From assembly GCF_004919105.1 (NCBI RefSeq), contig NZ_STGK01000013.1, positions 1 to 64,000 on the forward strand: a DNA stretch of 64,000 bases, read 5' to 3'. The position numbers were made by a program, and so were the translations under genes. The notes below the pieces were generated by a model, which ran no database searches, had not been told where the DNA came from, and was given only the letters and a program-made list of their open reading frames with translations. Source of the DNA: Nocardioides sp. GY 10113. GTDB lineage: Bacteria > Actinomycetota > Actinomycetes > Propionibacteriales > Nocardioidaceae. This document shows positions 41,294 through 50,126 of the stretch, in pieces; position 1 is the stretch's first letter, and each line of letters starts with the position of its first letter.

Positions 41294-42781
41294 CTAGGCA
41301 CCACCGAGTCCGCGGGCGACGCCCCGTCCCCGGCTCGCGGGGGCCTCACCCCCGGCTCGACGGAGCTGGTGGGTGATCTCCGCGGCCACGGCCCGGGCCA
41401 GGTCGGCGGCGGTGTCCCCGGGCTCCTCCGGTACGACGACCTGCACGTCGCCCGCGGCGAGCAGGTCCAGCGCGCCGACCCGCTGGTCCCGCGCCATCTG
41501 CGCGGCCCGCGAGGTGTCGCCGTACCGGATCACGCTCGCGCCCTCCGGCGGCAGCGGGGAGAGCCAGCCGTGCTGCGTCGCGATCACGCGCGACGCCGGG
41601 AGCATCGCCAGCGCGCCGCCGCCGCAGCCCTGGCCGAGCACCACCGAGACCGTGGGCACCGTCATCGTCACCATCGTCGCGATGCACCGGGCGATCTCAC
41701 CGGCGATCGCGCCCTCCTCGGCGTCCGGGGACAGCTCCGCGCCCGGGGTGTCCACGACGGTCACCAGCGGCAGCCCGAGCTCCTCGGCCAGCCGCATCGC
41801 CCGGCGCGCCTCGCGCAGCGCCCCCGGCCCCATCGGGTTCGCCGGCGTCTGCCGGGTCCGGTCCTGGCCGACCAGCAGGGCGGGCTGCCCGTCCAGCCGG
41901 GTCAGCGCGATCAGCACCGTGTCGTCGCGCTCCCCCTCGTCGGTGCCGCGCAGCCGGATGGTGTCGGCGGCGGCGTACTTGATCAGGTCCCGGACCCCGG
42001 CGCGCTCCGGGGCGCGGGTGTGCTCGATGTCCGCCCAGACGTCGACGACCGGTGTCCCCGGGGGGACCGGCTCGCGGCGGGGCAGCGCGGGCTCCGCCGG
42101 CGGATCCACCAGCACCGACAGCGTCAGGTCGACCAGGGCGGGCAGGTCCTCGACGGCGACCACGGCGTCGATCACGCCCTTGGCGGCCAGGTTCTCCGCC
42201 TCCTGCACACCGGAGGGGAACGTGCGGCCGTTGAGCGCCTCGAAGACCTTCGGACCCAGGAAGCCGACCAGCGCGCCCGGCTCGGCGACGGTGATGTGCC
42301 CCAGCGATCCCCAGGACGCGTAGACCCCGCCGGTGGTGGGGTGGCGCAGGTGCACCAGGTACGGCAGCCGCGCCGCCCGGTGCTCCATCAGCGCCCGGCT
42401 GATCTCGATCATCTGCACGAACGCACGGGTGCCCTCCTGCATCCGGGTGCCGCCCGAGGCGGTGCTGGCCAGCACCGGCAGCCCCTCGGCGGTGGCGCGG
42501 CGTACCGCGGCGGCGATCCGCAGCGCGGCCGCGGTCCCGATGGAGCCGGCGAGGAACCGGAACTCGTTGACGACGAACGCCACCGGTCGGCCCCGCACGG
42601 TGCCACGACCGGTCAGCACGGACTCGTCGGTGCCGGCCCGCTCCGCCGCGGCGCGCAGCTCGGCCCGGTACTCCTCGGGGTGCCCGGAGATGTCGATGGG
42701 CGCGTCCCACGACTCGTAGCTGCCCCGGTCGAGGACGAGGTCGATGAGCTCACGGGCGGTCCAGCGGCGCGAGGGACTCAT
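41294..42781 (-). CDS. accD3: AccD3-like carboxyltransferase (fused beta-alpha)
   Basis: 495 aa, the same length as Mycobacterium tuberculosis AccD3, with which it shares LDRGSYESWD, SGGTRMQEGT, RLPYLVHLRHPTTGGVYASWGSLGH and HGWLSPLPPEGAS. The first half is AccD-like and the second half AccA-like (LVTVVDTPGAELSPDAEEGAIAGEIARCI). It transfers carboxyl from biotin to an acyl-CoA, but no biotin carboxylase is encoded nearby, so the partner subunit and substrate are unknown. TACAGT lies 8 nt before the ATG. Confidence 0.88.
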   Translation of the reverse strand: MSPSRRWTARELIDLVLDRGSYESWDAPIDISGHPEEYRAELRAAAERAGTDESVLTGRGTVRGRPVAFVVNEFRFLAGSIGTAAALRIAAAVRRATAEGLPVLASTASGGTRMQEGTRAFVQMIEISRALMEHRAARLPYLVHLRHPTTGGVYASWGSLGHITVAEPGALVGFLGPKVFEALNGRTFPSGVQEAENLAAKGVIDAVVAVEDLPALVDLTLSVLVDPPAEPALPRREPVPPGTPVVDVWADIEHTRAPERAGVRDLIKYAAADTIRLRGTDEGERDDTVLIALTRLDGQPALLVGQDRTRQTPANPMGPGALREARRAMRLAEELGLPLVTVVDTPGAELSPDAEEGAIAGEIARCIATMVTMTVPTVSVVLGQGCGGGALAMLPASRVIATQHGWLSPLPPEGASVIRYGDTSRAAQMARDQRVGALDLLAAGDVQVVVPEEPGDTAADLARAVAAEITHQLRRAGGEAPASRGRGVARGLGGA

Positions 42782-42789
42782 GGGCGCCG

Positions 42790-42795
42790 ACTGTA
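42790..42795 (-). promoter_or_regulatory. Probable leaderless -10 element of the AccD3-like gene
   Basis: TACAGT on the - strand, 8 nt before ATG 42781. Confidence 0.45.
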
Positions 42796-42849
42796 GGGGC
42801 AGTGGCGACCACCCGTTTCCGGGTCTTCCCACCTGGGAAGGGTCGACCC

Positions 42850-43830
42850 GTGGGAACACACGGACGCGGCCTCCTGCTCGTCGCCAACTCCGACGCCGGT
42901 ACGGCGGCGCAGGAGGCCCTCGACGCGGCGCTGGCCGTGCTGCGCCGGCACGGCCAGGTCGAGGTCGCCCGCACCGGCTCCCCCGACGAGCTCGACGACG
43001 TGCTCGCCGACCTGGGCGGGCGCCGGCTGGTCGTGGTCGGCGGCGATGGCAGCATCCACGCCGTGGTCGCCGCGCTGCACCGGGCCGGCGACCTGGAGGG
43101 CCGCGAGATCGGGCTGGTCCCGCTCGGCACCGGCAACGACTTCGCCCGCACCCTGCGGCTCCCGCTGGACCCCGCGGCCGCCGCGGAGGTCGCCGCCACG
43201 GGTGTCCCGCGGCCGGTGGACCTGGTCGTCGACGACTGCGAGGACGGGGACCAGGTCACCGTCAACGGGGTCCACATCGGCGCCGGCGCCGCCGCCGGAG
43301 AGCGCGGCGCCGCCTGGAAGGAGCGCCTCGGCAGGATCGGGGTGGGCAAGGTCAACCTCGGCAGGCTCGGGTACCCGATCGGCGCGCTGCAGACCGCGCT
43401 CCGACCGCCGACCGTCCGGGTCCGGGTCGAGGTGGACGGCCGGGTCGTCGAGGACGGCGAGCACCGGGTGCTCCAGGTCGCCGTCGGCAACGGCGCCTCG
43501 GTCGGCGGCGGCACCGAGCTCACCCCCGGCGCCCGACCGAACGACGGACTGGTCGACGTGCTGGTCGCGACCCCCGAGCGGACGCTGGCCCGGCTCGGCT
43601 ACCTGCTGCGGCTCCCCTTCGCCCGGCACGGTCGGCACCGCGAGGTGACGCTGCTGCGCGGCGCGGAGGTGACGGTCACGGACCTGCGCGGCGAGGGGTT
43701 CGACTGCAACAGCGACGGCGAGATCGACGGCCCGGTAGGGCGCCGGACGTGGCGGGTGCGGCCGTCGGCGTACGCGATGGTCGTTCCGGGGACGGATATC
43801 GAATCGGAGCCCGGCGCGGACGGTGACTAG
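42850..43830 (+). CDS. Diacylglycerol/lipid kinase
   Basis: 326 aa, DAGK/YegS/sphingosine-kinase family that phosphorylates a lipid hydroxyl with ATP. GGDGS (64-68) is the nucleotide motif, normally GGDGT. PLGTGNDFARTLRLP follows, and GRVVEDGEHRVLQVAVGNGASVGGGTELTPGARPNDGLVDV is the C-terminal signature. GTG 42850 is preferred because GGAAGGG precedes it at 7 nt; GTG 42802 would add 16 residues and has a poorly spaced RBS. Membrane-lipid turnover is likely; the exact lipid is not known. Confidence 0.88.
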   Translation: MGTHGRGLLLVANSDAGTAAQEALDAALAVLRRHGQVEVARTGSPDELDDVLADLGGRRLVVVGGDGSIHAVVAALHRAGDLEGREIGLVPLGTGNDFARTLRLPLDPAAAAEVAATGVPRPVDLVVDDCEDGDQVTVNGVHIGAGAAAGERGAAWKERLGRIGVGKVNLGRLGYPIGALQTALRPPTVRVRVEVDGRVVEDGEHRVLQVAVGNGASVGGGTELTPGARPNDGLVDVLVATPERTLARLGYLLRLPFARHGRHREVTLLRGAEVTVTDLRGEGFDCNSDGEIDGPVGRRTWRVRPSAYAMVVPGTDIESEPGADGD

Positions 43831-43833
43831 GCT
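43828..43833 (+). promoter_or_regulatory. Leaderless -10 element of lysK
   Basis: TAGGCT, 6 nt before GTG 43840. It overlaps the stop codon (TAG) of the lipid kinase gene. Confidence 0.55.
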
Positions 43834-43839
43834 GCGCGT

Positions 43840-45561
43840 GTGGCACGTGGAGGACGAGACCAGACCCCGACCGACTGGGTGACCCGCACCGCCGACCTGG
43901 CGCTGCATCACGCGGAGACCGTCAACGGCGGCACGCTGCCGGACCTGGTCACCTGCGCCTCCGGGATCAGCCCGTCCGGGCCGATCCACCTCGGCAACCT
44001 GCGCGAGTTCCTCACCGTCCACTTCGTGGCCGAGGAGATCCGCCGCCGCGGGATCAACGTGCGGCACCTGCACTCCTGGGACGACTACGACCGGTTCCGC
44101 AAGGTGCCCGCCGGCGTCGACCCGGCCTGGAACGAGCACATCGGCCGGCCGCTGACCGCCGTACCGGACCCGACCGGCGAGTTCGCCAGCTGGGCCGAGC
44201 GCTACAAGGCGCCGCTGCGCTCGGCGCTGGCCGAGATGGGCTGCGAGATGGTCGAGGTCGACCAGACCGCGATGTACCAGGCCGGCACCTATCGCGAGCA
44301 GGTGCTGACCGCCGTGCGCCGTCGCGACGTGATCGAGTCGGTGCTGGGCCGCTACCGGACCAAGAAGCCGGCCGCGATCGAGGTGCCCGAGGGCGCCGAG
44401 GGCGAGGAGCCGACCGCCGAGGAGGACGCCGACACCGCGACCGGTGGCGACCTCGCGCGCTTCCCCTACCGGCCCTACTGCCGCGGCTGCGGCCGCGACA
44501 CGGTCACCCTGACGTCGTACGACGACGAGACGACCGACCTCGCCTACACCTGCGACTCCTGCGGCGGCTCCTACGTCACCAACCTGGCCACCCAGGACGA
44601 GGGCAAGCTGGTCTGGAAGGTCGACTGGCCGATGCGCTGGACCTTCGAGGGCGTGCACTTCGAGCCGGGCGGCGTGGACCACGCCAGCCCCGGGTCGTCG
44701 TACACCGTCGGCAAGGAGCTGGTCGGGCCGGTCTTCGGCGGCCACGCGCCGTCGTTCGTGGGGTACTCCTTCGTCGGCGTCGCCGGGATGCCGAAGATGT
44801 CCTCCTCCAAGGGCGGCGTGCCCACCGCGGCCGAGGCGCTGCGGATCCTCGAGGCGCCGATCCTGCGCTGGCTCTACGTGCGCCGGCAGCCGAAGCAGGC
44901 CTTCAACGTCGACTTCGGCCAGGAGGTGCTGCGCCTGTACGACGAGTGGGACGCCCTGACCCGCAAGGCCGCCAACCCCGCCAAGCGCGACGCCGCGGTG
45001 CTGGCCTGGGAGCGGGCCTCGGCGACCGCTGCCGCCGGCACGCTGCCGACGCCGGCCGTGACCGTGCCGTTCCGGCTGCTGTCGTCGGTGGCGGACGTGA
45101 CCGCTGGGTCCCTCGACCTGATCTCCGCGACCGTCGGCAAGGTCGGCCACGAGCACGCGTCGGTGGAGGAGCTGGAGCCGCGGCTGTCGAAGGCCGCGAC
45201 CTGGATGACCTCCTACGTCGACCCGGAGGACCGCACCACGGTGCGGGCTTCGGCGGACGCCTCCCGGCTGGCCGCGCTGTCCGAGCAGGAGTCGGAGTGG
45301 CTGCGGCTGCTGCTGGACCGCCTGCCGGAGTCGTTCGAGGACGGCGACGAGCTGACCACGCTGATCTACGGCGTGCCGAAGCTCGGCCGCGGTCTGGCCG
45401 TCGAGGACGCGCCGACCGACGAGGTGAAGGCCGACCAGAAGGCGTTCTTCACGCTGCTCTACGCGCTGCTGGTCGACGCCGAGCGCGGTCCGCGGCTGCC
45501 CACGCTGTTCGCGGCGCTGGGCGCGGAGAAGGTGCGCGAGCTGCTGACGCTGCCGGCCTGA
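43840..45561 (+). CDS. lysK: Class I lysyl-tRNA synthetase
   Basis: 573 aa, class I Rossmann-fold aminoacyl-tRNA synthetase charging tRNA-Lys. The HIGH-type motif is PIHLGN (48-53) and the KMSKS-type motif is PKMSSSKG (about 318). A four-cysteine zinc finger is seen (CRGCG ... CDSCGG). The length and insert match archaeal-type LysRS-I. Most bacteria use class II LysRS; class I occurs in spirochaetes, alphaproteobacteria and some actinobacteria. Whether a class II copy also exists cannot be told here. Confidence 0.93.
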   Translation: MARGGRDQTPTDWVTRTADLALHHAETVNGGTLPDLVTCASGISPSGPIHLGNLREFLTVHFVAEEIRRRGINVRHLHSWDDYDRFRKVPAGVDPAWNEHIGRPLTAVPDPTGEFASWAERYKAPLRSALAEMGCEMVEVDQTAMYQAGTYREQVLTAVRRRDVIESVLGRYRTKKPAAIEVPEGAEGEEPTAEEDADTATGGDLARFPYRPYCRGCGRDTVTLTSYDDETTDLAYTCDSCGGSYVTNLATQDEGKLVWKVDWPMRWTFEGVHFEPGGVDHASPGSSYTVGKELVGPVFGGHAPSFVGYSFVGVAGMPKMSSSKGGVPTAAEALRILEAPILRWLYVRRQPKQAFNVDFGQEVLRLYDEWDALTRKAANPAKRDAAVLAWERASATAAAGTLPTPAVTVPFRLLSSVADVTAGSLDLISATVGKVGHEHASVEELEPRLSKAATWMTSYVDPEDRTTVRASADASRLAALSEQESEWLRLLLDRLPESFEDGDELTTLIYGVPKLGRGLAVEDAPTDEVKADQKAFFTLLYALLVDAERGPRLPTLFAALGAEKVRELLTLPA

Positions 45562-45630
45562 TCGCCTCGCCGGGGGCCCTCTCGACCGTCTGGGTGCCGT
45601 GGGTGCCGCGGTCAGGCGCGGTCGATGGCA

Positions 45631-45663
45631 TGTAACACGCGGCGGTCTCAGCCGCGTGTTACA
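45631..45663. terminator. Bidirectional terminator between lysK and the DUF3151 gene
   Basis: Perfect 13-bp stem TGTAACACGCGGC/GCCGCGTGTTACA with a 7-nt loop, between convergent genes. Its arms share TGTAACACGC with the terminal repeats of the 149-bp element at 36283. Confidence 0.85.
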
Positions 45664-45684
45664 AGCCGCCCGGCGGCCCCGGGC

Positions 45685-46110
45685 TCAGCCCAGCAGCGCG
45701 TCGTACGCCGCCGGGCTGGAGTCGCGCAGGAACGTCGCGCACCGCTCGTGCTCGTCGTCCTCCCCGATCGCCTCGGCGGCGCGGGCGAGCAGGGCCAGGC
45801 AGGTCAGGAAGCCGCGGTTCGGCTCGTGCTCCCACGGCACCGGGCCGTGGCCCTTCCAACCGTTGCGGCGCAGCAGGTCGAGCGAGCGGTGGTAGCCGAC
45901 GCGGGCGTAGGCGTAGACCGTGACGGCGTCCTCCTCGTCCGCGGCGGCCTCGTTGGCGAGGGCGGCCCAGGCGGCGGGCGAGGCCGGCAGGCGCCGTACG
46001 ACGTCCATGGCGTCCTCGCCCTCGGCGAGGGCCGCGGAGGCGGGGTCGACGGGCAGGAGGGTCGGGGGCGGGCCGGCCATCAGGTCGCCGCCGATCGGGG
46101 GGGTGCTCAT
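45685..46110 (-). CDS. DUF3151-family protein
   Basis: 141 aa from ATG 46110 (ATG 46080, MAGPPPTLLPV, is an alternative). It runs LAEGEDAMDVVRRLPASPAAWAALANEAAADEEDAVTVYAYARVGYHRSLDLLRRNGWKGHGPVPWEHEPNRGFLTCLALLARAAEAIGEDDEHERCATFL, the pattern of this actinobacterial family of unknown function. It lies near fba on the same strand. A GACAAT hexamer lies 7 nt before the ATG. Confidence 0.85.
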   Translation of the reverse strand: MSTPPIGGDLMAGPPPTLLPVDPASAALAEGEDAMDVVRRLPASPAAWAALANEAAADEEDAVTVYAYARVGYHRSLDLLRRNGWKGHGPVPWEHEPNRGFLTCLALLARAAEAIGEDDEHERCATFLRDSSPAAYDALLG

Positions 46111-46218
46111 GGGATCGATTGTCCATGGTCCGGTGGTTGGGCCGGTCTGCGACCCGCACCGGACCGACCCCGCCGGCACTCCCAGCACTCCCGGCGCCCC
46201 GGTCGCACGGACGTCGCC

Positions 46219-47565
46219 TCAGCGCACGAAGCCGAACAGCGGGCTGTCGGGGTCGACCCGCTGCACCCGCAGCCGGGACTGCTCCATCCGGTCCAGCAGC
46301 CCGGCCAGGTCGTCGCGGTGCTGCATCTCGATGCCGACCAGCGCCGGCCCGGTCTCCCGGTTGTTGCGCTTGACGTACTCGAACAGCGTGATGTCGTCGT
46401 CGGGGCCGAGCACCTCGTCCAGGAAGCGGCGCAGCGCGCCGGGCTCCTGCGGGAACTCCACCAGGAAGTAGTGCTTGAGGCCCTCGAAGACCAGCGCCCG
46501 CTCCACGATGTCGGCGTAGCGGGAGACGTCGTTGTTGCCGCCGGAGACCACGCAGACCACGGTCGACCCCGGCTCGAACACGGCGCGCGCCGACTCCAGC
46601 CGCAGCGCAGCGGCGGCCAACGCCCCGGCGGGCTCGGCGATGATCCCGTCGACCTGGTAGAGGTCGAGCATCTCCACGCAGATCAGGCCCTCGGGCACCG
46701 CGACCGGGGTGACCGACACCCGGGACCGCGCGGCCTCCACCACCGCGTGGGTGACGTCCCCGACGCGGCGCACCGAGGCACCGTCGACGAACGGGTCGAC
46801 GTGCTCCAGCGCGACCGGTGCGCCGGCCTGCAGCGCCGCGGCCAGGGAGGCCGCGCCGGCCGGCTCGGCGGCCACCACCCGTACGTCGGGGGCCCGCTCG
46901 GCCAGGTGGGTGAGTGCGCCGGCGATCAGGCCGGCGCCGCCGACCGGCAGCACCAGCCCGCCGAGCGAGGCGCCCTCCGCGGCCAGCGCGGCGAGGATCT
47001 CGGCGGTGACGGTGCCCTGCCCGGCGACGATGCCCGGGTGGTCGAACGCCGGGATCACGGTGGCCCCGGAGGCCGCGGCGAACTCGGCCGCGGCGACCGC
47101 GGAGTCGTCGTACGCGTCCCCGGCGATCACCACGTCCACGTAGGAGCCGCCGAGCGCGGCGACCCGGTCGCGCTTCTGCCGGGGCGTCGTGCGCGGCAGG
47201 AAGATGGTGGCCCGGACGCCGGCCCGCGCGCAGGCGAACGCCACGCCCTGGGCGTGGTTGCCGGCCGAGGCGCAGGTGACCCCGCGCTCGCGCTCGGCGG
47301 CCGAGAGCCCGGCGAGCACCGTGAAGGCGCCGCGCACCTTGTAGGAGCGGACCGGGGTGAGGTCCTCCCGCTTGAGCCGTACGTCGAGCCCGGTCAGCGC
47401 GGAGAGCCGCGGCGCGCGCTGCAGCGGGGTGACGTCGACGATCCCGGCCAGCGTGGCCGCGGCCCGGTCGACGTCGCTCGCCGACGGCAGGACCGTCGCC
47501 GGGCGGGTCGGCGGGGAGCCCTCGGGCCGCCCCGTCGACCCACCGACGGTGTCGGCCCCGATCAC
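46219..47565 (-). CDS. ilvA: Threonine dehydratase
   Basis: 448-aa PLP enzyme deaminating threonine to 2-oxobutanoate, the first step to isoleucine. PLP lysine K76 (VRSYKVRGAF), SAGNHAQGVA, glycine loop PVGGAGLIAG, and a C-terminal ACT-like domain (HYFLVEFPQEPGALRRFLDEVLG) for isoleucine feedback. The GTG start overlaps the fba stop by 4 nt. The 30 N-terminal residues before the family core are extra and disordered-looking. Confidence 0.92.
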   Translation of the reverse strand: MIGADTVGGSTGRPEGSPPTRPATVLPSASDVDRAAATLAGIVDVTPLQRAPRLSALTGLDVRLKREDLTPVRSYKVRGAFTVLAGLSAAERERGVTCASAGNHAQGVAFACARAGVRATIFLPRTTPRQKRDRVAALGGSYVDVVIAGDAYDDSAVAAAEFAAASGATVIPAFDHPGIVAGQGTVTAEILAALAAEGASLGGLVLPVGGAGLIAGALTHLAERAPDVRVVAAEPAGAASLAAALQAGAPVALEHVDPFVDGASVRRVGDVTHAVVEAARSRVSVTPVAVPEGLICVEMLDLYQVDGIIAEPAGALAAAALRLESARAVFEPGSTVVCVVSGGNNDVSRYADIVERALVFEGLKHYFLVEFPQEPGALRRFLDEVLGPDDDITLFEYVKRNNRETGPALVGIEMQHRDDLAGLLDRMEQSRLRVQRVDPDSPLFGFVR

Positions 47566-48593
47566 CCGATCGTGGTGCCGGCCGAGCGCAGGTCCTGGCA
47601 GGCCTCGACGACGCGGGCGGCCATGCCCGCCTCGGCCGCCTTGCCCCAGGCGCGCGGGTCGTAGTTCTTCTTGTTGCCGACCTCGCCGTCCACCTTCAGC
47701 ACGCCGTCGTAGTTGCTGAACATGTGGGCGGCGACGGGCCGGGTGAAGGCGTACTGGGTGTCGGTGTCGACGTTCATCTTCACGACGCCGAAGTCGACGG
47801 CGGCACCGATCTCCTCCGGGCTGGAGCCCGAGCCGCCGTGGAAGACCAGGTCGAACGGCTTGCTGCCCTCGGCCAGGCCGAGCTCGGCGACGACGGCCTC
47901 CTGGGCGGCCTTGAGGATCTCGGGGCGCAGCTTGACGTTGCCCGGCTTGTAGACGCCGTGCACGTTGCCGAAGGTCAGCGCCGTCAGGTAGCGGCCCTTC
48001 TCGCCGACGCCGAGCGCGCGCACGGTGGCCAGCGCGTCCTCGGGGGTGGTGTAGAGCTTCTCGTCGATGGCGCCGACGATGCCGTCCTCCTCGCCGCCGA
48101 CCACGCCGACCTCGATCTCGAGGATGATGTTGGCCGCGGCGCACTTGGCGAGCAGCTCCTCGGCGATCTGCAGGTTCTCGGCCAGCGGCACCGCGGAGCC
48201 GTCCCACATGTGCGACTGGAACAGCGGGGCCTCGCCGCGGGCGACGCGCTCGGCGGAGATGTCGACGAGCGGCCGGACGAAGCCGTCGAGCTTGTCCTTG
48301 GGGCAGTGGTCGGTGTGCAGCGCGATGTTGACCGGGTAGCTCTTGGCCACCTCGGCGGCGTACGCGGCGAACGCGACCGAACCGGTGACCATGTTCTTCA
48401 CGGACGGACCGGAGAGGTACTCCGCGCCGCCGGTCGAGATCTGGATGATCCCGTCGGAACCGGCGTCGGCGAACCCCTTCAGCGCGGCGTTGAGCGTCTG
48501 GGACGACGAGACGTTGATCGCGGGGTAGGCGAAGGACCCGGCCTTCGCCGCGTCCAGCATCTCGGCGTACTTCTCGGGAGTGGCGATGGGCAT
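47562..48593 (-). CDS. fba: Fructose-bisphosphate aldolase class II
   Basis: 343 aa, zinc-dependent glycolysis/gluconeogenesis enzyme splitting fructose 1,6-bisphosphate. The zinc ligand region ALHTDHCPKDKLDGF, EIEVGVVGGEEDG, YLTALTFGNVHGVYKPG and LVFHGGSGSSPEEI are the family motifs. ATG 48593 has a GGAG RBS about 12 nt upstream. TAGTGT further upstream (about 48636, - strand) is the likely -10. It is translationally coupled to ilvA, an unusual pairing. Confidence 0.96.
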   Translation of the reverse strand: MPIATPEKYAEMLDAAKAGSFAYPAINVSSSQTLNAALKGFADAGSDGIIQISTGGAEYLSGPSVKNMVTGSVAFAAYAAEVAKSYPVNIALHTDHCPKDKLDGFVRPLVDISAERVARGEAPLFQSHMWDGSAVPLAENLQIAEELLAKCAAANIILEIEVGVVGGEEDGIVGAIDEKLYTTPEDALATVRALGVGEKGRYLTALTFGNVHGVYKPGNVKLRPEILKAAQEAVVAELGLAEGSKPFDLVFHGGSGSSPEEIGAAVDFGVVKMNVDTDTQYAFTRPVAAHMFSNYDGVLKVDGEVGNKKNYDPRAWGKAAEAGMAARVVEACQDLRSAGTTIG

Positions 48594-48667
48594 GTGAACG
48601 TGTCTCCTGCGGCACGGGACCAGGTCGGTGCCGACACTAGTCGACGCCGCGCCCGCGCGAGCGGCCA

Positions 48668-48700
48668 GCGGTCCACCTGGTGCTCTGCCAGGTGGACCGC
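48668..48700 (-). terminator. Terminator of the secreted propeller gene
   Basis: Perfect 13-bp stem GCGGTCCACCTGG/CCAGGTGGACCGC with a 7-nt loop, 43 nt past the stop of the upstream - strand gene and before fba. Confidence 0.8.
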
Positions 48701-48743
48701 CGGCCGTTCCGGTCCCCGGTCGGAGAGGGGTGCCGGGCGGGGC

Positions 48744-50057
48744 TCAGCGGATCCGGACCGCCTTCGACCGCGCCGAGGCGGAGGCGAGACCGGGCTTGCT
48801 GACGACGACCTTGACCGAGATCTTGCGACCGCGGTCCTTCTTCACCAACCGGTACGACGCCTTGGTGGCGCCCTTGATCTTCGTGCCGTTGCGCAGCCAG
48901 GTGTAGCGCACCGTGGCGGGCGCGGGGCTCCAGCTGCCCTTCGTGGCCCGCAACCGCTTCCCGACGGCCTTCACGCCCGTGAGCGTGGGCTTGGCCTTCA
49001 GCACCAACCGGGCGGGTGCCGGCGGGTCGATCGCGGCCCCCGACCAGGACGGGCTGGAGCCGGCGCCGAGCAGCGCGGTGTCGGTCGCTCCGCAGTCGGA
49101 CCCGGCGCCGGGCCGGACCACCCACAGCCCCTCGGTGGCGCCGATCGCGAACGCGGTGCCGTCGGGCGACCAGGTGGGGTCGTGCAGCTTCTCGTCAGTC
49201 GCGGTGGCTCCGGGAGAACCGATGCACAGCGGTGCCGGGTCGGGCAGCCCGCTGGGGGTGGCGCTGCGCGGGTCGCCGGAGACGTCGTACCAGATCATCT
49301 GGGTGCTGTCGCCGTAGCCGCGGATCGCGACCAGCCGGCGGCCGTCGCGGGACAGGCTGGCGTCGCCGAGGTCGGTCCCGGACTCGAAGATCTCGTCGTC
49401 GTCGAACCAGTGCCGCGCGGTCCCGCCGACGTCCTGCAGCATCATCTGGGAGAGGTAGCCGCCGTGCACCATCAGCCGGTCGTTGCTCACCCACGAGGGG
49501 TGGTGCAGGTAGGAGGTCGTGGTCGCGGCGGTGTAGCGAGCGGCCGCGCTGACCGCGGTCACCGAGCGGACCTGGCAGGAGGCGCCGATCGGGCAGCTGT
49601 ACTGGCTCCACCCGTACGCGACCCGCTTGCCGTTCGGCGAGATCGCGACGTAGTTCAGGACCCCGTCCATCGGGTGGCTCACGGAGTCGGTGAGCGCGGG
49701 CGGGTCGAACCGGTTGAGCACCGCGCCGTTCTGCCGCATCCGCACCACGTAGGTGCCGCGGGCGGCGGCGATGATGCCGGCGTCGGACATCGACGGGGAG
49801 CGGTACGGGTTCGACGCGGTGCCGTCGCGGGTCACCCGGTGCAGGCCGGTGCCGTTGCCGCGCACCAGCCAGATGTCGTGCTTGCGGATGAAGACGATCG
49901 AGCCGCCGCCGGTCGCGGCGGCTCGTGCGGCCGGCCCGGTCGGGGCGGCGGAGGCGGCGGAGGCGGGGGCGGCGGCGGAGGGGGTGGCGGTCGGCACCGC
50001 CACCAGCCAGGCGGCCAGGAACGCGCTGGTCAGCAGCGCGAGGAGTTGCTTGGGCAT
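48744..50057 (-). CDS. Secreted TolB/PD40-like propeller protein
   Basis: 437 aa. Signal peptide (KQLLALLTSAFLAAWLVAVPTATPSAAAPASA). Residues about 50-340 have repeated blade-like motifs (SIVFIRKHDIWLVRGNGTGLHRVTRDG, ISPNGKRVAYGW, LSRDGRRLVAIRGYG, WSPDGTAFAIGATEGLW) as in TolB-type beta-propellers. The C-terminal 85 residues (KPTLTGVKAVGKRLRATKGSWSPAPATVRYTWLRNGTKIKGATKASYRL) form an Ig-like domain common in actinobacterial surface proteins. No enzymatic motif is seen. It is next to the LuxR island but transcribed alone. Confidence 0.82.
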   Translation of the reverse strand: MPKQLLALLTSAFLAAWLVAVPTATPSAAAPASAASAAPTGPAARAAATGGGSIVFIRKHDIWLVRGNGTGLHRVTRDGTASNPYRSPSMSDAGIIAAARGTYVVRMRQNGAVLNRFDPPALTDSVSHPMDGVLNYVAISPNGKRVAYGWSQYSCPIGASCQVRSVTAVSAAARYTAATTTSYLHHPSWVSNDRLMVHGGYLSQMMLQDVGGTARHWFDDDEIFESGTDLGDASLSRDGRRLVAIRGYGDSTQMIWYDVSGDPRSATPSGLPDPAPLCIGSPGATATDEKLHDPTWSPDGTAFAIGATEGLWVVRPGAGSDCGATDTALLGAGSSPSWSGAAIDPPAPARLVLKAKPTLTGVKAVGKRLRATKGSWSPAPATVRYTWLRNGTKIKGATKASYRLVKKDRGRKISVKVVVSKPGLASASARSKAVRIR

Positions 50058-50126
50058 CGGGTCCCCTCGGACGTGGTCGGTGGAGCGGTGGACCAGCAGC
50101 CTCCTCCCGCCGGGGTCCGCGCCACA

